From contig CALYQE010000022.1 of the NCBI GenBank assembly GCA_945281075.1, forward strand, positions 1 to 19,895: a DNA stretch of 19,895 nucleotides. The letters run 5' to 3'. The translations under genes and the position numbers were made by a program. The DNA comes from an uncultured Lactobacillus sp. Lineage in GTDB: Bacteria; Bacillota; Bacilli; Lactobacillales; Lactobacillaceae. Below are positions 7,078 through 15,438 of this stretch, one piece after another. Position 1 is the stretch's first letter, and each line of letters opens with the position of its first letter. The notes under the pieces were generated by a model. That model was not told the DNA's origin. It was given only the letters and a program-made list of their open reading frames with translations, and did not search any database.

Positions 7078-8253
7078 CTATCCTTCTTTTACAGAATTAG
7101 ACATAATCTTTTTGCCTAAATTGACTATGAGACATATTAAACCAATGATAAAGCAGCAAATACAGCCAAATGTAAAGGAACTTTCACCAGCCTTAATATG
7201 GATTAAATTCAATAAAACTGGACTAATAAAGCCGCCAATTGAGTTCATAAATTGAAAAACCATCATTGATATCGCCAACTCATATTTATGTGAAACAACT
7301 GACATATAGAACGGTATCGTCGACATAATCATTGACATGGCAAAACCTGAGAGGATGCCACCAATACAAATTAAGAAAAGATCGTTAGCAATTCTTCCTA
7401 TTAAGAAAGTAGTCCCCAAAGTAATAAAGCCGCCGGCAATTATTTTGTCTTTAAATACCTTGTTCAAATATTTCAAACTAAAACCGGCAATAAAACCGCC
7501 CGCGGTACCAACTGCATTAACAATACCGGTTATGCTTGTACTTCCTAACTGTTTTTGATCAATCACAATTGATAAGTTAGATGGATAAATCGTATAAAGA
7601 ATACCCATTAAAAGCGTGATTAAGCCGATTAACCACACATAGGCATTCAAATTTTTCAATACCGTAAAAATATTGTCGCTGCTCTTTCCTTGACTATGTT
7701 CAGCCTGATCATTAGGCAGGGCAAGCAATACTAAAAGAAAAATCAAAATACCTAAGACAAATACCCAGTAGGAGTTAACCCAATTATTAGCTCCTAAAAG
7801 TCCTCCCCCAAGCATCATCAGAATAGAGCCTAGACTATTCATTGCTGTATTTTTGCCCATCATTTCATTTCTTTCATTCCCCTCAAAAAAGATTGAAATA
7901 AGAGTAGGAATTAAAGTATTAACAAAGCCTAGGCCAAATCCGAGGATAAAGGCACATCCAATTAAAACCTCAACACTGTTATGAAAAAACAGAGGTAACA
8001 AGCCCCCAGTCGTAGCTATTGCCAAGCCGATTAATGATAGTGATTTTTTTGAATGCCTGACCCCTAAGAAACCTACAACTATTGTAGCAATTAGTGTCCC
8101 TAAAGATGGCACCGTCCCGATCATTTGAATCTTGGCAACGGCCACATTCGGAAAAGATTTTGTTATCGCTCCAAACGCATTAGTAATCACTAAAAAACTC
8201 ATTGTTAGTAAGCTCATGCTCAAAATGCTTACTTTCAGTTTTAATTTATTCAT
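7078..8253 (-). CDS. MFS transporter, probable rhamnoside importer
   Basis: I place the start at ATG 8251-8253 (MNKLKLKVSILSM), 6 bases after AGGAGA, rather than at the in-frame ATG at 8271, which precedes that site. The 391-residue product has about 12 hydrophobic segments, with a long polar loop in the middle (LPNDQAEHSQGKSSDN) and a basic loop after the second segment (GVRHSKKSL), as in the major facilitator superfamily. It heads a two-gene operon with the GH78 rhamnosidase. Because that enzyme is cytoplasmic, the natural inference is that this protein imports its rhamnosylated substrate; free rhamnose is the alternative. The substrate cannot be read from the sequence. No damage is visible. 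Confidence 0.88.
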   Translation of the reverse strand: MNKLKLKVSILSMSLLTMSFLVITNAFGAITKSFPNVAVAKIQMIGTVPSLGTLIATIVVGFLGVRHSKKSLSLIGLAIATTGGLLPLFFHNSVEVLIGCAFILGFGLGFVNTLIPTLISIFFEGNERNEMMGKNTAMNSLGSILMMLGGGLLGANNWVNSYWVFVLGILIFLLVLLALPNDQAEHSQGKSSDNIFTVLKNLNAYVWLIGLITLLMGILYTIYPSNLSIVIDQKQLGSTSITGIVNAVGTAGGFIAGFSLKYLNKVFKDKIIAGGFITLGTTFLIGRIANDLFLICIGGILSGFAMSMIMSTIPFYMSVVSHKYELAISMMVFQFMNSIGGFISPVLLNLIHIKAGESSFTFGCICCFIIGLICLIVNLGKKIMSNSVKEG

Positions 8254-8289
8254 AACAACTCTCCTTATCATATCTGCAAAATACTTATC

Positions 8290-8307
8290 AGACCTGCGAT
8301 TAGGTCT
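8290..8307. promoter_or_regulatory. Inverted repeat in the leader of the MFS operon
   Basis: AGACCT (8290-8295) and AGGTCT (8302-8307) form a 6-bp inverted repeat with a 6-base loop, between the predicted promoter and the MFS start. It may be an operator or a leader hairpin. Confidence 0.3.
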
Positions 8308-8325
8308 TGCCTCTTTCTAGCTAAT

Positions 8326-8353
8326 ATTATCAGCCTTATGTAAGCGCTAACAA
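8326..8353 (-). promoter_or_regulatory. Promoter of the MFS-rhamnosidase operon
   Basis: On the minus strand, TTGTTA (8348-8353) and GATAAT (8326-8331) are 16 bases apart. The cre-like site 8339-8352 covers the spacer and the -35 element, as expected for repression by CcpA. Confidence 0.5.
8339..8352. promoter_or_regulatory. cre-like catabolite control site, module 1
   Basis: TGTAAGCGCTAACA fully matches the CcpA consensus TGWNANCGNTNWCA. It lies between the divergent MFS operon and AraC gene and overlaps the predicted MFS promoter, so preferred sugars probably repress this module. Confidence 0.75.
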
Positions 8354-8404
8354 TACTGTGATATGATAAAGATGTGTGTTTTTATGACATCTGAGGTTTT
8401 ATTA

Positions 8405-9316
8405 ATGAAATTAATTGATTCTAATAGTTTACCTATGCTACCAGGAAATCACTCTATAAAGATTCCAGCTCTTGTCCGCTCAAGCAATATTCCAAATTCC
8501 GAAAAAATCTTTATCGTAAGTCACCATTTAAATGTGCCGGTAAAGTTTCACAGACACGACTTTTATGAATTTGTTTTGATTACTAATGGTATTGCAATCA
8601 GCAATATCAACGGTAAGGACATATATTTACTTCCTGATTCCCTTTTACTAATGAATTTGCATAGCTCACACTCGCTCAAAGTAAAAGATTCGAAGTCGAT
8701 CGTGATTAATATTTGCATTAAACCGGAAATACTTGCTTCGGGTGTTTTTGCCGATTTTCTGAAGCAAAACAATTATTTGTGCAATTTTCTGAACAACCAA
8801 GGAAACAAAGACTATCTTTACTTTTCACCTACTCACTTATCTAGATATTTACCGATTATCAATGGGATTTTATCTGAATATGTAAAAAATAATTACCATT
8901 ACAACTATGCAATGCTAGGCTTATTACTAATCTTTTTTGATCAGTTAAGTCATGAAAACTATTATTCTTACGTTGGAATAGATGATTTATGTCTAAAAGT
9001 CATCACTAAAATTAATGAAAATATTCGAACGATAACTGTACAAGAGTTAGCTCAAAACTTTAATTACAGCACGGCTTATCTTTCACGATACGTAAAAAAG
9101 CACACTTCAATGACCATCAAGGAAATCATTATTCAAGAAAAAATGAAGCAAGCCAAAAAGTATTTAACCGAAACTAACTATTCAATTGAAGAAATTGCAG
9201 CTTTAGTTGGCTACAAAAGTGTTAGTTATTTTTTCAAAACCTTTGAAAGGCAAAACAACATCACACCAGATCAATTCCGAAAAACGATAAATCAAAAGCC
9301 TGCTGCTTATTTTTAA
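8405..9316 (+). CDS. AraC-family transcriptional regulator, module 1
   Basis: Several in-frame ATG codons exist from 8363. I chose ATG 8405, because only it has a ribosome binding site (GAGG at 8393-8396, 8 bases away); this gives 303 residues. The N-terminal half is a sugar-sensing cupin (KFHRHDFYEFVLITNGIA). The last 100 or so residues hold the two helix-turn-helix motifs of the AraC family: VQELAQNFNYSTAYLSRYVK, then YSIEEIAALVGYKSVSYFFK, followed by the family's typical TPDQFRK. It is divergent from the MFS-rhamnosidase operon and shares its cre-bearing intergenic region, so it most likely activates that operon when rhamnose or a rhamnoside is bound. The inducer is inferred. Confidence 0.9.
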   Translation: MKLIDSNSLPMLPGNHSIKIPALVRSSNIPNSEKIFIVSHHLNVPVKFHRHDFYEFVLITNGIAISNINGKDIYLLPDSLLLMNLHSSHSLKVKDSKSIVINICIKPEILASGVFADFLKQNNYLCNFLNNQGNKDYLYFSPTHLSRYLPIINGILSEYVKNNYHYNYAMLGLLLIFFDQLSHENYYSYVGIDDLCLKVITKINENIRTITVQELAQNFNYSTAYLSRYVKKHTSMTIKEIIIQEKMKQAKKYLTETNYSIEEIAALVGYKSVSYFFKTFERQNNITPDQFRKTINQKPAAYF

Positions 9317-9330
9317 AATAAGCAGGTTTT
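9299..9330 (+). terminator. Terminator of the module 1 AraC gene
   Basis: CCTGC plus CTTATTTT (9299-9313) pairs with AAAATAAGCAGG (9315-9326), with a 2-3 base bulge, and TTTT follows. It overlaps the last codons of the gene. Confidence 0.7.
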
Positions 9331-9347
9331 CAAAGCAAGACTTGTGC

Positions 9348-9574
9348 ATGACCAAAACAGCAAAAATTGCACGTGCCTCCAGTGTTAGTCAAGAAATGAT
9401 TCGCTAGCAAAGCTATTAAGTACGATGATATCTGAAATAAACGATAATTACTTTGTTCAAACGAGGTATTTGACATCGCCCCTAGCAATAAAAACTGCTG
9501 ATTTAGCCTTAACTAAAAAGCTAATTTACCTTGGATTAACGCAGTAACTTGCAGAACTAACTTATTCAAAATGA
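9348..9574 (+). pseudogene. MerR-family regulator, decayed
   Basis: ATG 9348-9350 opens MTKTAKIARASSVSQEMIR and then meets TAG. This matches the start of the MerR helix-turn-helix (a run ending in 'MIRYY' in intact members, with the Tyr codon changed to a stop). After a shift of frame the sequence reads LLSTMISEINDNYFVQTRYL, then TSPLAIKTADLALTKKLIYL, then GLTQ, stop, LAELTYSK, ending at 9574. That corresponds to the 'LLSPxRxENNY...DLALIKKLIYLGLTQxxLAEL' region of MerR proteins. Only about 75 codons survive, with stops and at least one frameshift. It points towards the UvrA-like fragment and may once have controlled that gene. The call rests on pattern recognition alone. Confidence 0.5.
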
Positions 9575-9580
9575 TTATAC

Positions 9581-9614
9581 AAAAAGGGCAAGCTGCTTCC
9601 TGCTTACCCTTTTT
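9581..9614 (-). terminator. Terminator of the UvrA-like fragment
   Basis: AAAAAGGGCAAGC (9581-9593) pairs with GCTTACCCTTTTT (9602-9614) with one mismatch. The minus-strand tail is TTTTTGTATAATC. It overlaps the end of the coding sequence. Confidence 0.75.
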
Positions 9615-10479
9615 CAGCATCACTATTTTGATAATATTGTTTTAAGGCCTTGGCTGTCGATGTCTCCCCGTGCTTAAGTAAATCCAGAGGCTGTCCGGAA
9701 AATAAGACTTTTCCGCTCTTATTACCAGCATATGGTCCAATATCAACCAGCCAATCAGCTTGCCCCATTACACGTAAATTATGTTCAATCATAATAATCG
9801 TTAAGCCAAATTTGCTAATTAACTTTGTTAAGCGGTCAATAAGCTTTCGAACGTTGTGTTCATGAAGACCGTTGGTTGGTTCATCCAAAATCAAAATATC
9901 GCTTTCTTTATTGAACAAAAATTGCGCTAGTTTTAACCTTTGTAACTCTCCTCCCGAAAATGTATCTAAAGATTGCTGTAATTTTAAATAGCCCAAATCA
10001 ACTATCTGCAGAATCCGCATCTCCTTTGCAAAAATAGGAAATTTCTTTAAAAATGCCCCTGCACTTAATTCCATTACTTCAGCAATATTTAAGCCGTTTG
10101 CCTTAAGCTGTAAGACTTCAGGAGCGTAGCGCAAACCGTAACAAGCATCACATAATGAGCTTGATTCTCCAAGATACGCTAAGTCTAACTTAATTAATCC
10201 CTTGCCTTTGCATATTGGACAGGCACCTTTACTATTGAACGAAAACAAGCTCAAATCTTGCTTTGTTGCCTTAGCATAATATTGCTGTAAGCGATCAAAC
10301 ACATTCAGATAAGTTAAAACGTTCGAGCGATTACTGACATGAATTGGGCGCTGATTTAAAACCGCAGCTCGTGGATATTGCTCTTTAATTACTGAAACCA
10401 TGCTGCTCTTTCCTAAACCGGCCACCCCGGTAAGTACCGTTAAAGAACGTTCAGGGATTTTTACACTAACATGATGCAA
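9604..10479 (-). pseudogene. UvrA-like ABC ATPase, C-terminal half only
   Basis: The 291 residues match the second ABC half of UvrA paralogues. They contain Walker A GVAGLGKS (18-25), a zinc-binding pair CPIC/CDAC (Cys87, 90, 110, 113), the signature FSGGELQR (174-181), Walker B DILILDEP (194-201) and a conserved IEHN. The N-terminal half, with the first Walker A and the UvrB-binding part, is absent. The frame can be extended upstream only to TAA through KLKYVYL, the start would be a TTG without a ribosome binding site, and the DNA beyond is the end of the rhamnosidase pseudogene. Complete paralogues of about 750 residues are often linked to drug tolerance rather than to repair. This looks like a 5'-deleted gene. 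The fold itself is undamaged, so a residual function cannot be excluded. Confidence 0.8.
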
Positions 10480-10560
10480 ATAAACATATTTTAACTTTTA
10501 TATTATATCGAAATCTTTTCTTCTTTGAACAAATGCTTTTATCCATTAACCATCATCAAG

Positions 10561-12145
10561 TTATTTGTCATATTCTTTAGTAATATATTTTCTAATTATA
10601 AAGACAGGAGTACAACTCCATGCATGGCAGAAACTATTGATTGATAAGCTTCCATATGGCGATGCCGCAGGATCATCAGGGTTAAAAGATTCCCAAAAAG
10701 TATCTGCTCCTCCATCAACCATTTTGCCCCAATATTCTTTCATTAATTTAACCGCATCATGATAGTGGTCGCTTTCAAACAAGGCCACAACAATATGATG
10801 GTACATATAAGGCGTAGCAATATCATGTACTGGAAATAGCTTTTCAATTGCATTGTCCATTAGCTTCTTATTGTCATCATCACTTAAAACATGTGCTAAG
10901 ACCATCCAAACTTGACTCGCAATATTCACTTCATGATCTTCACCACTCCAAAAAAGTCCTTGGTTAGAATCGAATAATTGTTCTTTTGCACCCGTAATCA
11001 ACTTGTTTAAGATCGCCTGATAATGTAATACATCTTCTTGCTTATCTTCAAGCTTCGCCAATGAAATAAACTGACGTAAAGCATAAATCAGAATTGCCTG
11101 AGCACAAGTATGACGATCAAAATCCATATTCCAATCGACAAAAACGAAAAAGTCTTGCTTAAATTCAACTAGATCATTTTCGTTAACAGCTTGTAGAGCA
11201 GATTCGATCTCATTTTTAGCCGATTCATATAAGTCGTCAACCACTTGTTTATCTTTAAAGTGTTCGTAATAATCTGATAAGGTTGAGACAAAGAACAACC
11301 CATAATCATAAAAGAAAGTATCGTCAGGAATAGGCTCTGTAGAAGTAAAAATATTGGTCGTGATTCTACCATCCTCAGCTGGTAATCCACCGAATAAATA
11401 GAGGCAATGCCTGACTATATTCTGATCATCAAAAGTTGCGTAGTTCGCTAAAGCTTGCAATCTAAGATCACCGAGCCAAAGCCTTCGGTCACGCTTAGGG
11501 CCATCCTCAAATACCCGTTGCATACAATCCTGCAAGGTTTTTAGTCCTACTTGATCAATCCTATCCAGCATTTTATCACCGGTCTTGACAGGCTTAACTT
11601 TTTTTAAGTCAGCACTAGATTGAGCAACAAATGTAGGATTGGAAAATTGAACTTTCCACTTAGGGGAAGTGTCTATGACATCGAGCAAAATATACCTGCA
11701 AGAATATCTTCTTTCTAATTCTAAAGTTTGTGGCAGTGTATCTAAATGCATGTATTCATCTTGTAGCCATGACTTACTAAGCAAGCCATCATAATCATCA
11801 CTGTTTTCTACTAACTCAATTGGGATCTCGCAGAATTTGAGATGCAGAAATAGTGGTGCGTCCATTGGTGAATCAACGCTTTTCATATCGATGCTAAAAT
11901 GACCAACATAATGATCACCTAAATCAAGAATAACTTGCTCATTTTTGCCCAGAGTTAGACTGGATAGTGCCATAATATTTTTGATTTTTTCTTGTGCCAT
12001 AACCATAAATACTACTATCTTTTTCTACTGTAACTATACTGTCGGGCGTAATAGTAGTATCTGTTAATTCTGGTTCAAAGGACTCAGCTTTTTGAAGCAA
12101 AACCTTATTTTTGATAAATTTAATATCATTTTTTTGAAATTCCAT
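10561..12145 (-). pseudogene. Second rhamnosidase-like glycosidase, frameshifted
   Basis: The start is ATG 12143-12145 (MEFQKNDIKFIKNK), 11 bases after GGAGAG. The frame runs well for about 49 codons (SIVTVEKDSSIYG) and then shifts near 12000. The rest continues one base over from MAQEKIKNIMALSS to 10561. The two parts join to 527 residues if one base is removed, and the downstream ATG at 12006 has no ribosome binding site. The body carries the six-hairpin glycosidase motifs DGPKRDRRLWLGDLRLQ (168-184 of the downstream frame) and DTFWESFNPDDPAASPYG (with Glu439), as in the shorter rhamnosidase-related enzymes of lactobacilli. Its acid motif differs from the DCPQRER of the first enzyme, so its substrate may differ. 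It lies 23 bases after the MFS pseudogene as part of the same operon. A sequencing error could also explain the shift. Confidence 0.75.
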
Positions 12146-12168
12146 ATTTATTTACTCTCTCCATTAAT

Positions 12169-13368
12169 TCAGTTCTTTTGTTTAAGCTTGTCAATAAAGT
12201 AGATAATAAAAATAATGGCGGTAATGATCAATAGTGCAATACCTGCATTTTTTATTGCAGCACCGGCCGTTGAACCCAGCATCTGTCCAACATAAGGAGC
12301 TAAAAACGAGCCCATGTTTGAACCTACTAAGCAAATTGCATTGTTAAGCGGAGCCTCTTTTGTATTTGATAATTCGGCTACCCTAGTGAAAATATATGGA
12401 ATTGCTAACCCCCCAAAAAAGCCTGATATTATACTCCACATAGTGATTACAGAAACACTTGATGAAAGAGCAATACCTACCAAGGAGATTCCTGAAACTA
12501 GCAAACCAATTAAGAAAACAAGTTTTTTCAGGTGTTTATAAGCAATTCCAAATAAAGCGCCACCTACTAATTGACTAATTTGAATAATGCTTAAAATATT
12601 TGAAGCTTGCGTGGGGGTTCCTATTTTAGCATTCACAAAAAAAGTAGCTAACTTAACCATCATTACCATTAGACAAGCAAAATAACCAAATAGCAATAAT
12701 CCTAACCCGATTACTGGCCAAATTCCGTGGCTTTCTTCATTTTCGGTTGTCTTGGTTTCCTCAATTATTCCATCCTTACCTGCTTTAAGACCATATTTTT
12801 CTGGTGAAGGAACAAAGAAAATAAAGAGCAATAATGTAGGAATAAATAATAAATAAACCAAGTATGAGGCATGCCAGCTAACTGGTATCAACTGCCCGGC
12901 AAAGAAGGTCATTATAGCAACCCCAGCACCAGCAACAGCAGATCTCCAACCCATCAAGTTAGCTAACGTATCACCCTCAAAAAATTCACCAATTAAGCTA
13001 ATTGCTAATGGGTTAGCCAATCCAATGCCGACTCCTAAAACGGCTCGTGAAATCATAATTAAACTTAAACTATTAGAAAAAGCAGGAATAATTGACGATA
13101 CGCTGGCAATTGATAAGCCGATTACAGCTATCGTTTTTTGACCCATCTTTTTTGTTAAAAAGCCACTAACCAAAACAAAAATTGTTACAAACATTGAAAC
13201 AATAGTAGTTATTAGTTCAATTTGTACCTCAGTTGCGCTGGGAAATGCCTGTGCCATTTGCGGAATAGTACCCGAAATTGCACTTGCCGCCTACTCAACG
13301 ATATTGAGAGCTAATAAGGCAATAATTAATATTACCTTATGCCATCCATAAGTGTATTTTCTATCCAT
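12169..13368 (-). pseudogene. MFS transporter with nonsense codon, module 2
   Basis: ATG 13366-13368 follows AGGAGA by 6 bases and opens a 400-codon frame to 12169. Codon 26 is TAG (13291-13293), probably from CAG: LLALNIVE, stop, AASAISGTIPQMAQAFPSA. The frame after it is otherwise clean and encodes a typical major facilitator (GVGIGLANPLAISLIGEFFE, then a polar central loop ending in TTENEESHG, then the second bundle). Starting again at the next ATG (13257) would lose transmembrane segment 1 and has no ribosome binding site. The loss of a single base identity suggests recent inactivation or suppression in some cells. It is paired with the second rhamnosidase-like gene, mirroring module 1, so the ancestral role was probably uptake of a rhamnoside. 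Confidence 0.8.
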
Positions 13369-13400
13369 AACTTATCTCCTATGCATAATTAATTTTTACT

Positions 13401-13412
13401 TGACATTTGTCA
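13401..13412. promoter_or_regulatory. Inverted repeat next to the module 2 cre site
   Basis: TGACATTTGTCA is a perfect 12-base palindrome adjacent to the cre-like box and overlapping a TTGACA -35 element (13400-13405), whose -10 candidate is TACACT at 13424-13429 on the plus strand. It is a possible operator in the divergent promoter region. Confidence 0.35.
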
Positions 13413-13413
13413 T

Positions 13414-13427
13414 TGTAAACGCATACA
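13414..13427. promoter_or_regulatory. cre-like catabolite control site, module 2
   Basis: TGTAAACGCATACA matches the CcpA consensus at all but one position. It lies between the divergent MFS pseudogene and AraC gene, in the same arrangement as at 8339 and 19418. Confidence 0.6.
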
Positions 13428-13522
13428 CTAATGGAAACAATATCGTATTTTTTGAAAAAACTATTGCGTATCTACATATTACGAATATGGCTTTTGATTG
13501 AAATTGGGGGAGTCATAATTGG

Positions 13523-14509
13523 ATGATAAATAAACTAGATAAATATCTTCGTACTATTGACCCAATAGAATATCAACAAAAGAAAACTGGTCAAAATGTT
13601 AATGATATTTCAAAAAGTATTCTTGCTAACCTTGAAAAAATTTCGCCCGATATGACTATCCCAAAAATGCCACGCGCATTTTTCCCTAAGAATGAAGATA
13701 TTGTCGTTAGAAAGCACCATCGCTTTTCAACCATGGTATCTCACACCCACGACTTCGTAGAGCTAAATTATATTTACTCAGGAACTTGTACTCAGTATGT
13801 CAATGGCCAAGTAGTACATTTATCTAGCCATTCGTTAATTATGCTGGAAAAAAGTATTCAGCATTCAATCGATTACATGGATGAGAATGATATTCTTATC
13901 AACATTTTACTTAAGGACGGAAATTCAATTAATTCTATCCTTGACCGTGTTTCTTCTTCCCCAAGCGTGGTTACACAGTTCATGTTTAATGCCTCCAAAA
14001 TTGATTCTATTCACGAAAATTATATTGTTTTTAATTTCAACGATAATCAATACGCCCAGAACTTGATTGAATGCTTGGCTTATAAAGGATTAAACTCTGA
14101 CATTAATAAAAGAAAATCTATGCATGCCCTTTATTCATTGCTAATTCCTGAGTTTGCGAAATCAATCGAAAAAGAAGCAATTTCGTTTGTTCAAAGTAAA
14201 GATAATACTATCCTTAAAATTTTAAGTTATATCGATGATCACTATAAAAGCCTAGACCTGAAAAAATTAGCTAAACACTTTGGCTATAACAGCAATTATC
14301 TCGACAATAAAATAAAAAGGGAAACTGGGCAGACCTTTCAGGAAATTATTGATCAAAAAAAGTTGAGGTTAGCAATTAGTCTCCTAAAGGAGACAAACAT
14401 GTCCACTGAAAAAATATCACAAGAAATTGGTTATAATAGCCCAATTTCACTTTTTCGTCTATTTAAGCGAATGCTGCATTCAACTCCTGCCCAATATCGA
14501 AAAAATTAA
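13523..14509 (+). CDS. AraC-family transcriptional regulator, module 2
   Basis: ATG 13523 follows GGGGGAG by 10 bases. The 328-residue protein has an N-terminal helix region, then a cupin sensor (RKHHRFSTMVSHTHDFVELN), and a C-terminal pair of helix-turn-helix motifs (LKKLAKHFGYNSNYLDNKIK and STEKISQEIGYNSPISLFRL), closing with TPAQYRKN. The cupin motif is very like the one in the partial regulator at 19561 (H-x-RF, HTH-x-F-x-E-x-NY, SG), so the two are paralogues. It is divergent from the broken MFS/glycosidase operon, which it presumably activated. The regulator itself is intact, so it may now be an orphan or may act on module 1 or 3. Confidence 0.9.
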   Translation: MINKLDKYLRTIDPIEYQQKKTGQNVNDISKSILANLEKISPDMTIPKMPRAFFPKNEDIVVRKHHRFSTMVSHTHDFVELNYIYSGTCTQYVNGQVVHLSSHSLIMLEKSIQHSIDYMDENDILINILLKDGNSINSILDRVSSSPSVVTQFMFNASKIDSIHENYIVFNFNDNQYAQNLIECLAYKGLNSDINKRKSMHALYSLLIPEFAKSIEKEAISFVQSKDNTILKILSYIDDHYKSLDLKKLAKHFGYNSNYLDNKIKRETGQTFQEIIDQKKLRLAISLLKETNMSTEKISQEIGYNSPISLFRLFKRMLHSTPAQYRKN

Positions 14510-14511
14510 TG

Positions 14512-14555
14512 AAAAAGTGAACCGACTATTACGCTGATAATCAGTTCACTTTTTT
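14512..14555. terminator. Bidirectional terminator between AraC and TauE genes
   Basis: AAAAAGTGAAC (14512-14522) and GTTCACTTTTTT (14544-14555) form an 11-bp stem with A and T flanks on both sides. It serves the plus-strand AraC gene (ending 14509) and the minus-strand TauE gene (ending 14609). Confidence 0.8.
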
Positions 14556-14608
14556 ATGGTAATCATAAGTTCAGTTATAAAATTCATCTCATGCTTTTTG
14601 ATTTAACC

Positions 14609-15370
14609 CTAATAGGCTTGCCAAAAGAGCCAACCAGCAAGAATGATTGAAAAGCCAAAAGTGATCCAGGAAACAATTCTTAAGGACAAATATTTAATAC
14701 TATACTGACCGATGAAGCCGCCGATAAATAAGCCAATCGCCATTGAAAAAGCCATCAGCCAATTAACATGAGCACCAAATATAAAAACAATTAATGCCAC
14801 TAAATTCGCTAATGCACCGACAATATCTTTCATTGCATTTACAGTATAAAAATCATCAGATGATAAATAATTTATACAAATCAAATGCAGAACGCCGGCA
14901 GCTGCCCCGAAATAACCGGAGTACATTCCTCCCATAAACAAACCGATATAGGCTAACACGATTTTGAATTTTGCTCTTTTTTTCGGCCGTGCTTCATTTT
15001 TCTTTCTGCCGTTTGCAGCCATTAAGCCAATCGAAGAAAACAGCACTAAAAAGGGGACAATTTTTTCAAAAATTTTACCGGGGAAAGCAATCAATAATAA
15101 TCCACCGGTTGCTGCACCAGTAAGCAAGAATAAACAATAGCCGCCGAATTCTTCCCAGTGACCCTTCATTTTTTGTGCAGATGCAAGGAGTACACCTGGA
15201 CCAGTAAAAATCAGCGCCGCGGTACTGGTAATATTTGCCATTACTGGAGAACAGCCGGCAATTAATAAAGCAGGGTATGACACTAGAGACGCCATACTAG
15301 CAACAGCTGAAACAATACCAGAAACTATGCCAGCCAAAATTAAAAACATGATCAACACCGGTGTGCTCAT
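14609..15370 (-). CDS. TauE/SafE-family membrane protein
   Basis: I start it at ATG 15368-15370 (MSTPVLIMF), 7 bases after GGGGAGA; a longer frame begins at 15394, but inside the terminator hairpin. The 253-residue product has about eight hydrophobic segments. It shows the two-fold layout of the TauE/SafE family, with glycine-rich repeats AGIVSGIVSAVASMASL near the start and FMGGMYSGYFGAAAGVL in the middle, separated by a basic loop (RKKNEARPKKRAK). Family members are linked to export of sulfite, sulfonates and other small anions. Its place directly after rhaD suggests a role in rhamnose metabolism, for example export of an end product, but this is inference. A terminator separates it from rhaD, so its expression may be by readthrough or separate. 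Confidence 0.8.
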   Translation of the reverse strand: MSTPVLIMFLILAGIVSGIVSAVASMASLVSYPALLIAGCSPVMANITSTAALIFTGPGVLLASAQKMKGHWEEFGGYCLFLLTGAATGGLLLIAFPGKIFEKIVPFLVLFSSIGLMAANGRKKNEARPKKRAKFKIVLAYIGLFMGGMYSGYFGAAAGVLHLICINYLSSDDFYTVNAMKDIVGALANLVALIVFIFGAHVNWLMAFSMAIGLFIGGFIGQYSIKYLSLRIVSWITFGFSIILAGWLFWQAY

Positions 15371-15389
15371 AACTAATTCTCCCCAAAAG

Positions 15390-15421
15390 AACAAGGCCGA
15401 AGCTTTTGCCTCGACCTTGTT
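15390..15421 (-). terminator. Terminator between rhaD and the TauE gene
   Basis: AACAAGGCCGAAGC (15390-15403) pairs with GCCTCGACCTTGTT (15408-15421), with a 4-base loop and two internal mismatches. The minus-strand tail, CTTTTGGGG, is short, so termination may be partial. It starts 18 bases after the rhaD stop. Confidence 0.6.
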
Positions 15422-15438
15422 GTTGATATTCTAAACCG

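Noticed and set aside
6802..7119. 105-codon plus-strand open frame
   Set aside because: It is antisense to the rhamnosidase N-terminus, with no family features and no ribosome binding site.
11939..12145. 68-residue protein as a separate gene
   Set aside because: Its first 49 or so residues are the missing N-terminus of the second rhamnosidase-like gene; the remainder is out-of-frame sequence after the frameshift.
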